A stretch of 64,000 nt of DNA from Caballeronia sp. LZ062 (GTDB lineage Bacteria > Pseudomonadota > Gammaproteobacteria > Burkholderiales > Burkholderiaceae), in NCBI RefSeq assembly GCF_031450785.1, contig NZ_JARTWB010000001.1:1240001-1304000 (forward strand), written 5' to 3'. Made by a program: the position numbers and the translations under genes. Positions 58,016 to 64,000 of this stretch are shown here, one piece after another. Position 1 is the stretch's first letter, and each line of letters opens with the position of its first letter. The notes beneath the pieces were generated by a model. The model saw only the letters and a program-made list of their open reading frames with translations. It was not told the origin of the DNA and did not search any database.

Positions 58016-59245
58016 ATGCAACCGACCGATATTCCCCAATTCAAAGATGTCCCGTGGCGCTGGATCGCCTACGCGACATCGCTATTCACCGTCGCGGCAA
58101 TCGCCTTCGGTTTCGTGCATGAGATCGAACTCAAGCAGGACGTCACCGGCGAAGTCGTTTCTGCATCCGAGGTCAAGGTCGAGGGGTTGGCCGGGCTCGT
58201 CTCGGCCATTTATGCGCGGCCGTCCGACCGCGTCGAGCCCGGTACGCCGCTGTTCCGTCTTCAGCGCGATTTCTCACTGACGACAGACGGGCTGCGCCGG
58301 CAGGCTTTCGACGAAAAGATGCGAGACGACCAGATTCGCTCGATCGACGAACAGTACAGCGAGCGTCGCGTTCAGTTGCAGGCGCAGCGCGACACGGCGC
58401 GTCTCACCGAAGCTAGCAGGCGCGCGGAACTGGGTTCGCTCGATGCGCAAATCGCGCAGAACACGCAACTTGTCGGCGAATTCGAGCAGCGGCTCACGCG
58501 GCTCAACTCCGTGTCGGATTACGTGACGGCCGACAAGCTCGAACAGGCCCGCGCCGACGTTCACCAGGGCAAGGTGACGGTCGCGCAGAGCGTCGCGCGC
58601 AGGCAGCAGCTGGCGGGCGAATTGAGCGCGTCGCACAGCAGACAGACTGATCTCGATGCGCAACTGCGCGAACTCGACGCACGTCACGCCCGCGATGTGC
58701 AGGACGTCCGCGCGCGCTTCGAGCGCGAGCGACAGGACGCGACAGTATCGGCGCCGAAAGGCGGCACCGTGACGTTCTCCGGTTTGGTCGCCGGCCGGAT
58801 GCTCGCTGCGGGCGATGTGGCGATGGTGATCTCGACCAAAGACAGCGGCCCGCTGCGCGCGGCGCTGAGCATTCCTTCGCGGCGGCGCGGCTTTGTGCGC
58901 GAAGGCCAGATCGTGCGCCTAAAGTTCGACGCGTTTCCCTACGCCAAGTTCGGGACGTATGAAGCGCGCATCGATTCGATATCCGGCACGACGGTGCTGC
59001 CGGCGAGTCCGGTCGCGCCGCCCGGCACGCCCGGCGCCCCCGATCCTTCCGAGCAGACCGAGACCGCGAAGGAATCCAATGGCGATTACCTTGCGTGGGC
59101 CACGCTGCGCGGCGATACGTTCGATTTCGAAGGGCAGCACTTCAAGATTCTGCCCGGAATGCGGGCGACGGCCAGCATCGTCGTCGAGCGCCGAACGATT
59201 GCTGAGTGGGTCCTGGCGCCGCTGTTCCGAATGTTGAGAGGTTGA
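58016..59245 (+). CDS. HlyD-family periplasmic adaptor of peptide exporter
   Basis: A 409-residue membrane-fusion protein: one membrane helix (RWIAYATSLFTVAAIAFGFV), biotinyl-lipoyl-like segment (VVSASEVKVEGLAGLVSAIY), a long coiled coil (about 90-230) and a beta-barrel part (RDVRARFERERQDATVSAPK, then GGTVTFSGLVAGRMLAAGDV). It links the ABC exporter to TolC. The ATG at 58016 is chosen. Its stop is one base before the GTG of the exporter gene, so translation is coupled. It resembles CvaA/HlyD proteins of bacteriocin systems. Confidence 0.88.
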   Translation: MQPTDIPQFKDVPWRWIAYATSLFTVAAIAFGFVHEIELKQDVTGEVVSASEVKVEGLAGLVSAIYARPSDRVEPGTPLFRLQRDFSLTTDGLRRQAFDEKMRDDQIRSIDEQYSERRVQLQAQRDTARLTEASRRAELGSLDAQIAQNTQLVGEFEQRLTRLNSVSDYVTADKLEQARADVHQGKVTVAQSVARRQQLAGELSASHSRQTDLDAQLRELDARHARDVQDVRARFERERQDATVSAPKGGTVTFSGLVAGRMLAAGDVAMVISTKDSGPLRAALSIPSRRRGFVREGQIVRLKFDAFPYAKFGTYEARIDSISGTTVLPASPVAPPGTPGAPDPSEQTETAKESNGDYLAWATLRGDTFDFEGQHFKILPGMRATASIVVERRTIAEWVLAPLFRMLRG

Positions 59246-59246
59246 T

Positions 59247-61367
59247 GTGCGCGTTATCTATCAGAACGAAGTCGCCGAATGCGGTTACGCGTGTCTCGCG
59301 ATGGTGCTGTCTCATTTGGGCCGCGCGACCGAGGTGCGTGAACTGTCGGCCTACAAGCCGATTTCGGCGAATGGTCTCTCGTTGATGGACCTGTACGACG
59401 TCGCCATCGATTTCGGGCTGGCGGTGCAAGCGTATCGTTTCGACGCGTCGGACCTTTCCGCCGTCAAGAAGGGCTCGATCCTGCATTTCGGCGGCGCACA
59501 CTTCGTCGTGTTCGAGAAAGCGGGGCACGGCTACGTCCGCGTAATCGATCCGGCCACGGGTCGCCGGCGCGTGTCGATGGACACGTTTCGCTCCGCCGTT
59601 TCGGGCTTTCTGCTCGAATTCGCGCCCACGCCGCAGATGCCGCGCATCCGCGCGAAATCGCGGGTGCCCGCGGCGCTCAAGCGCGTGCGCACACTCAGTC
59701 CGCAGATGAAGGCGCAGATCAGCAAGATTGTCTTCGTCGCGCTCGGCAGTCAGTTCGCGATTCTGGCCGCGCCATATTTTGGCAACCTCGTGCTCGACTA
59801 CGTCGTGGCGGCGGACAACCGCACTCTGCTCGACGTGCTGGTCGTCACTTTCGCCAGCATCTTCATGCTTGGCGCGTTGAGTGAGTATGTCCAGAAGTAC
59901 CTGACCGAGATGCTCTACAACGTCACGCAGACCAACTCCACCGAGGGCCTGCTCGGGCACTTGCTGCGCAACCCGATGCCGTGGTTCGAGAAGCGGCATG
60001 TGGGCGATGTCTTCGCGCGCGTAAAGGCGCAGGACGAAATCAGTGCGTTCACCACGCGCACGACCGTGGCGCTCATCATCGATCTGACGGTCGGTGCGCT
60101 CGCGCTCGTGCTCATGCTCATTCAGAGCCGCCAACTGGCGTGCGTGGCGTTGCTCATCTTCGCGCTTTACGTCGCGCTGGCGTTGAGCATGTTCGCCGCA
60201 ATGCGCGACAACCACGCGCTGGTGCTTGAAACATCCGCCCGCTGCGACGATTCGCTCATCGAGACGATCCGCGCCGCGTCGCTGCTCAAGCTGGCGCAAG
60301 GCGAGACGCGCCGTACCGCCCTCTACATGGTCCTTTACAAGGCGTATGCCGCGGCGCTTCTTCAGAGCAGCCGTCTCGCGTGCACGCGTGATGGATTGCT
60401 GAAGCTCGTGACTTACGCGGATACCATCGTCATCACGTGGCTTGCGGCGCGGCTGATGCTCGGCGGGAAGGTGTCGGTCGGTGTGTTCTATTCGTTTCTG
60501 ATCTACAAGTCGCTGATGTCCGAGCGCCTCGCGAGCGGAATCAACGCCATGTTCCAGTACTTCATGCTGAGTGTGCCGACCGCGCGTGTCGACGATATTG
60601 TTCAGAGCGAGAACGAACGCTACACGCCGCTCGCCGATACGCAACGCGCCACCGAAGTGCGCTCGTTCGAGCAGATCGACGTGCGCGACGTCACGTTCAG
60701 CTACGGCATTTCCGATGAACCGGTACTCAAGAACGCCAGCTTCTGCATCCGCCGGGGCGACAAAATCGCGATCACCGGTCCGTCGGGCAGCGGCAAGTCC
60801 ACGCTCTTCAAGCTGCTGTCAGCGGCCGAGCCGTTGCAGCACGGGCATATCGCGCTCAACGGCATTGCATGGCCGAATCTCACCGTCGACGAAATCCGCC
60901 GTCATCAGGCGCATATGCGGCAGGGCGACATCATCCTGCACGGTTCCATTGCGGACAACGTCACGCTCTTCGCGGCGCAGACGGACGAAGATCGCATTCA
61001 CAAGCTGCTCGCGGATGTGGGTCTTCTCGACGACATCATGCGTTTGCCGATGCGCACGCGCACTGTCATCAGCGACACCATCGCGAATATCTCAGCGGGT
61101 CAGCGCCAGCGGCTCTTGCTTGCGCGCGCGCTGTATCAGCAGCGCGAGCTATTGCTGCTCGACGAACCGACATCGAATCTCGACCCCGCGTCCGTGCAGC
61201 GCATTGCGTCGCTGCTGCGCAATCTCGATAAAACGGTGGTCGTGATCACGCATGACATGTCGCTCGCTTCGGTTTTCGAAACCCGTTACAGGTTCGACGC
61301 CGGCGCGCTGCTGCCCGAGCGCAAGGCGACGAGCCATGCCGTGCCGGACGAACCGCTCCATGTTTAA
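59247..61367 (+). CDS. Peptidase-containing ABC exporter (C39 bacteriocin transporter)
   Basis: A 706-residue PCAT. The N-terminal C39 peptidase has all catalytic parts: Q6 and C12 in YQNEVAECGYACLAMVLSHL, H85 in ILHFGGAHFVVFEK and D101 in VRVIDPATGRR. Six membrane helices (about 160-440) precede an ATPase with GPSGSGKST (511-519), NISAGQRQRLLLARAL and LLLLDEPTSNLD. It would cut after GG and export the peptides. The GTG start at 59247 overlaps nothing but is 1 bp from the adaptor stop. Signature ISAGQ replaces LSGGQ. Confidence 0.93.
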   Translation: MRVIYQNEVAECGYACLAMVLSHLGRATEVRELSAYKPISANGLSLMDLYDVAIDFGLAVQAYRFDASDLSAVKKGSILHFGGAHFVVFEKAGHGYVRVIDPATGRRRVSMDTFRSAVSGFLLEFAPTPQMPRIRAKSRVPAALKRVRTLSPQMKAQISKIVFVALGSQFAILAAPYFGNLVLDYVVAADNRTLLDVLVVTFASIFMLGALSEYVQKYLTEMLYNVTQTNSTEGLLGHLLRNPMPWFEKRHVGDVFARVKAQDEISAFTTRTTVALIIDLTVGALALVLMLIQSRQLACVALLIFALYVALALSMFAAMRDNHALVLETSARCDDSLIETIRAASLLKLAQGETRRTALYMVLYKAYAAALLQSSRLACTRDGLLKLVTYADTIVITWLAARLMLGGKVSVGVFYSFLIYKSLMSERLASGINAMFQYFMLSVPTARVDDIVQSENERYTPLADTQRATEVRSFEQIDVRDVTFSYGISDEPVLKNASFCIRRGDKIAITGPSGSGKSTLFKLLSAAEPLQHGHIALNGIAWPNLTVDEIRRHQAHMRQGDIILHGSIADNVTLFAAQTDEDRIHKLLADVGLLDDIMRLPMRTRTVISDTIANISAGQRQRLLLARALYQQRELLLLDEPTSNLDPASVQRIASLLRNLDKTVVVITHDMSLASVFETRYRFDAGALLPERKATSHAVPDEPLHV

Positions 61368-62691
61368 GCGACGCATTGTGCTGTGTGCGCTCGCGGGCGC
61401 GCTCGTCTTCGTTGATGCCGCACGTGCGGACGATCTCGTTGCCATCGTGCAGCAGGCGCTCGATCATGACGCCGAACTCGGTCAGGCGCGCGCCGCCTAC
61501 GAAGCCGCGAAGCAGGCGGTTCCCATCGCGCGCGCTGCGCTGCTGCCGCAGATTGCGGGCGGTTGGGGACGTTCGTACAACCGCATCGACATGGACGGCT
61601 TCCCGCGGCAGAAGTATTGGCAGAACGGCTGGATGGTGGCCGTGACGCAGCCGCTTTTCGACTGGAGCAAGTGGACCGCGTATCGGCAGGCGGATTTCGT
61701 CGTGGCGCAAGGCGCGGTCGACTTCGCGGGCGCGCAGCAGGCGTCGATCTTGCGCGCCGTGCGCGCGTATTTCGATGAACTCGCCGCCGAAGACGAAGTG
61801 AAGCGCGCGGCCGACTATCTCGCGGCCATTGACGCGCAATTGCAGCAGGTGCGTCGCAAACGCGCGGTGGGCGAGGTGACGCTGATCGACCAGCGGGAAG
61901 CCGACACGGCGCGCGAGCAGGCGCAGTTGCAGCAGACGGATGCGCAGGAGGAACTCAGCGTGAAGCGCCGCGCGTTGCAGCAAGTGACCGGACGGCCGTT
62001 TGCCGCGCTCGCCTCCTTGCCGCCGGGGTTTGCGTTGCCGACGCTAGCGGAAGGCGAGGAAGCGTGGGTCGAGCAGGCCAGATCGCGCGGTTACGAGGTG
62101 CAGTCGAAGCAGCTCGGCTGGGAAATCGCCAGGTTCGATTCGACGAAGTCTCGCGCGGCAAATTACCCGGTCGTCAGTGTGACCGGGAGCTACACGCCGG
62201 CCGGCGCGGCGTCGGGTTATGCGCGTCCCACGACCACGACAACCGGCATGCTGCAAATCCAGATTCCGCTTTTCTCGGGTGGCGAACTTCAGGCCCGCGT
62301 GAAGCAGTCGCTGGCGCTCGAAGACAAGGCCAAGGAGAGCTACGAACTGGCTTCGAATCAGGCGGAGGCATCCGCTCGCGAAAACTTTGCAAAGTACCTG
62401 CGCGAGCGTCAGCGGACGGACGCGCTCGGCCATCTCGTGCAAAGCGCGGGCGATACGTTGAGCGCCACCGAAGTCGGATTCAAGGTCGGAACGCGAACCG
62501 GCAATGACGTGCTGCGCGCCATCGACGCGCTCTACACCGCGCGCCGCGATCTGCTGCGTTCGCGCTATGCGGCCGTGGTCGCGTTCTTGCAGTTGAAGGC
62601 GGATGTCGCCACGTTGAGCACGGACGACATCGCGGACATGAACAGCAAGCTCTGCTGCACCGTGCAGACGTCGAGCGCCGACGTGCGATAG
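61360..62691 (+). CDS. TolC-family outer-membrane channel of peptide exporter
   Basis: A 443-residue outer-membrane efflux protein: signal peptide ([20 protein letters not shown]), then the duplicated TolC fold ([78 protein letters not shown], and [20 protein letters not shown]). Its ATG overlaps the exporter stop by 8 bases, so the adaptor-exporter-channel genes form one tight operon and a complete type I pathway. Confidence 0.9.
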   Translation: MFKRRIVLCALAGALVFVDAARADDLVAIVQQALDHDAELGQARAAYEAAKQAVPIARAALLPQIAGGWGRSYNRIDMDGFPRQKYWQNGWMVAVTQPLFDWSKWTAYRQADFVVAQGAVDFAGAQQASILRAVRAYFDELAAEDEVKRAADYLAAIDAQLQQVRRKRAVGEVTLIDQREADTAREQAQLQQTDAQEELSVKRRALQQVTGRPFAALASLPPGFALPTLAEGEEAWVEQARSRGYEVQSKQLGWEIARFDSTKSRAANYPVVSVTGSYTPAGAASGYARPTTTTTGMLQIQIPLFSGGELQARVKQSLALEDKAKESYELASNQAEASARENFAKYLRERQRTDALGHLVQSAGDTLSATEVGFKVGTRTGNDVLRAIDALYTARRDLLRSRYAAVVAFLQLKADVATLSTDDIADMNSKLCCTVQTSSADVR

Positions 62692-62701
62692 GCGTCGCGC
62701 G

Positions 62702-63274
62702 TCAGTCGGCGTGCCGCACCGCGCGTACCAGGCGTGCGATGGCCTTCAATGCATCGGCGGGGGCGTCGGCGAACTGCGCCGCCACGATCGCACCGTCCAC
62801 CGCCAATGCGAGCGCTTGCGCGTCGGCCTTCGCGGTGCGGGAGGGCGGCATCAGCGCGCGAATCGCCGCGGTCATGTCCCGCTTGTGCCGCCGCGCGATC
62901 TCGACGGCTTGCGGCAGCGTACCGCCGACTTCGACGACCGCATTGATGAATGCGCAGCCGCGATACGTCTCGCCGCCGAACCATTCGGCGAGCGCGGGGA
63001 CCAGTGCGGAAAGGCTTCCGCCGTGACGCGAAATGGCATCGTGGAACCACGCCATCCAGTTCTCGTGACGGTATTCCAGGAACGCGATGATCAGATCGTC
63101 CTTGCTCGGGAAATAGCGATAGAACGTCTTTTTCGCGACGCCCGATTCCGCAATCACACGGTCGATGCCCGTCGCGCGGATGCCGTCGCGGTAGAAGAGG
63201 TCGTGAGCCGTGCGCAAAATGCGCGCATCGGGGGAAAGCTCGGCAAAGTCAGCAGAAGAGGCGATCACGTTCAT
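62702..63274 (-). CDS. TetR-family transcriptional repressor
   Basis: A 190-residue regulator. The helix-turn-helix is in [40 protein letters not shown] and [15 protein letters not shown]. The C-terminal ligand domain contains [20 protein letters not shown] with a Cys. Two identical palindromic operators lie between it and the divergent DUF1348 gene, indicating auto-repression and control of that gene. Convergent with the TolC gene, so probably unrelated to the peptide cluster. Confidence 0.93.
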   Translation of the reverse strand: MNVIASSADFAELSPDARILRTAHDLFYRDGIRATGIDRVIAESGVAKKTFYRYFPSKDDLIIAFLEYRHENWMAWFHDAISRHGGSLSALVPALAEWFGGETYRGCAFINAVVEVGGTLPQAVEIARRHKRDMTAAIRALMPPSRTAKADAQALALAVDGAIVAAQFADAPADALKAIARLVRAVRHAD

Positions 63275-63284
63275 GCAGCCAATT

Positions 63285-63302
63285 GTAGACAGAGTTGTCT
63301 AC
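63285..63302. promoter_or_regulatory. TetR operator 1 (palindrome)
   Basis: GTAGACAGAGTTGTCTAC has perfect 7-bp arms GTAGACA/TGTCTAC around a 4-bp centre. It is 11 bp from the TetR start codon and would block its promoter. Confidence 0.85.
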
Positions 63303-63323
63303 CTGCGCTAGAGTGCAATTCAG

Positions 63324-63341
63324 GTAGACAGACCTGTCTAC
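63324..63341. promoter_or_regulatory. TetR operator 2 (palindrome)
   Basis: GTAGACAGACCTGTCTAC has the same arms as operator 1. The two centres are 39 bp apart, nearly four helical turns, so two repressor dimers could cooperate on one face of the DNA. It lies 44 bp before the DUF1348 start. Confidence 0.85.
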
Positions 63342-63385
63342 CTAGTCGCCTCTGCCTACAACCCGCAGCGCAACCAGGAAACGTC

Positions 63386-63853
63386 ATGGAAACCAGACCG
63401 CCTCTTCCGCCATTCGATGCAGAAACCGCTGCGCTCAAGGTTCGTCTCGCCGAAGACGGCTGGAACACGCGAGACCCCAAGCGCGTCGCGCTGGCGTATA
63501 CCGAGGACACGCGCTGGCGCAACCGCGCCGAATTCGTCAATGGACGCGCGGAAGTCGAGGCTTTCCTGCATCGCAAGTGGGCGCGCGAGCTCGACTATCG
63601 GCTCATCAAGGAACTGTGGGCGTTCACCGGAAACCGTATTGCCGTGCGCTTCGCGTATGAATGGCATGACGACTCGGGCAACTGGCATCGGAGTTATGGG
63701 AACGAAAACTGGCTGTTCAACGAAGCGGGCCTGATGACGCATCGCCACGCGTCGATCAACGATCTCCCAATCAAGGAATCGGAGCGCAAGTATCACTGGC
63801 CGCTCGGCCGCCGTCCCGACGATCATGCGGGACTGAGCGATCTGGGGCTGTAG
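63386..63853 (+). CDS. DUF1348 nuclear transport factor 2-like protein
   Basis: A 155-residue NTF2-like (SnoaL-type) protein: [79 protein letters not shown] and [24 protein letters not shown] before the ATG at 63386. The in-frame extension upstream to 62711 runs antisense to the TetR gene and is not coding. It is the likely TetR target. Chemical role unknown, perhaps detoxification. Confidence 0.9.
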   Translation: METRPPLPPFDAETAALKVRLAEDGWNTRDPKRVALAYTEDTRWRNRAEFVNGRAEVEAFLHRKWARELDYRLIKELWAFTGNRIAVRFAYEWHDDSGNWHRSYGNENWLFNEAGLMTHRHASINDLPIKESERKYHWPLGRRPDDHAGLSDLGL

Positions 63854-63874
63854 CGTGCGGCCGCGTGGAGACGC

Positions 63875-64000
63875 TCACATATCGCGCCGCCGGCGGAACG
63901 CCCACCATCCGGCGAGCACGGTGAAGCTCGCGACGATCGCCACCAGCAGCCAGAAGCCGTGATGATTCTCCGCGAGTGGTATGCCGCCAACGTTCATGCC
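63875..64000 (-). CDS. C-terminus of a CorA/ZntB-type metal transporter (partial)
   Basis: The last 41 codons of a gene running off the right edge. It starts with GMNVGGIPLAENHHGFWLLV, the CorA-family GMN signature of the pore, followed by the second membrane helix AIVASFTVLAGWWAF and the positive end RRRRDM. The layout fits a ZntB-like divalent-metal transporter. Too little is present to tell the ion. Confidence 0.85.
   Translation of the reverse strand, partial: GMNVGGIPLAENHHGFWLLVAIVASFTVLAGWWAFRRRRDM

Noticed and set aside
59142-60644. Large minus-strand open frame (500 codons)
   Set aside because: Antisense to the C39 exporter; Arg/His/Glu-rich shadow translation.
62711-63385. N-terminal extension of the DUF1348 gene
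   Set aside because: Runs antisense through the TetR gene and both operators; the true start is the ATG at 63386 with a ribosome site.

Overview
The window looks like a chromosomal segment of a high-GC betaproteobacterium of Burkholderia sensu lato, most likely Caballeronia or Paraburkholderia. The basis is codon use, the family mix (DUF4148, DUF3175, DUF2795, DUF3293, MocR, FUSC, a PiuC/TonB receptor pair) and many short, tightly spaced genes on both strands. The species call is inference. I found no tRNA, rRNA, CRISPR array or intact insertion sequence.

Bases 1-8.7 kb are ordinary accessory chromosome. They hold a MocR-type regulator, an amino-acid-binding protein, a two-gene Hsp20 operon with a heat-shock-type promoter and a strong terminator, a ketopantoate reductase homologue, a MazG-like pyrophosphohydrolase, an acyl-CoA dehydrogenase and several small conserved proteins. 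They end in a decayed tautomerase gene. From 8.7 to 18.8 kb lies a wrecked contact-dependent inhibition / two-partner secretion locus. It has about 1.4 kb of decayed DNA, then a scrambled cdiA: intact N-terminal TPS part, an inverted internal segment, a pretoxin region, and a toxin tail broken by a stop and a frameshift. An apparently intact immunity gene follows, then a second decayed toxin/immunity module, a displaced piece of cdiA, an OafA-type acyltransferase and an intact cdiB-like transporter.

Bases 19-31 kb carry a 4'-phosphopantetheinyl transferase, a YgjP-like metallopeptidase, a YdjM-like membrane protein, a LEA-type lipoprotein, an oxidoreductase remnant, a CoA transferase, a LysR/FUSC divergent pair, and a TonB siderophore receptor with PiuC behind a Fur-box-like site. 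Bases 31-40 kb carry an ammonium transporter behind a sigma-54-type promoter, a hybrid histidine kinase, a sorbosone-dehydrogenase-like protein, and a cluster of small proteins that includes a UdgX-type uracil-DNA glycosylase and an orphan pqqA (24 residues). Bases 40-50 kb carry a GAF-GGDEF-EAL protein, a GlxA regulator with an isonitrile-hydratase-like enzyme, mobB and a B12-dependent ribonucleotide reductase.

The most interesting region is 50.2-62.7 kb. A chaperone-usher fimbrial operon (major subunit, chaperone, usher, tip adhesin, minor subunit) is followed by two small paralogous peptides whose leaders end in LAGG, with a shared core motif. Next comes an LpxL-like acyltransferase homologue, an HlyD adaptor, an ABC exporter with a complete C39 peptidase domain, and a TolC-type outer-membrane protein. 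This is a self-contained double-glycine peptide maturation and export system. The acyltransferase suggests that the peptides or their export route involve lipid. The window ends with a TetR regulator whose two palindromic operators lie between it and a DUF1348 gene, and with the C-terminus of a CorA/ZntB-type transporter.
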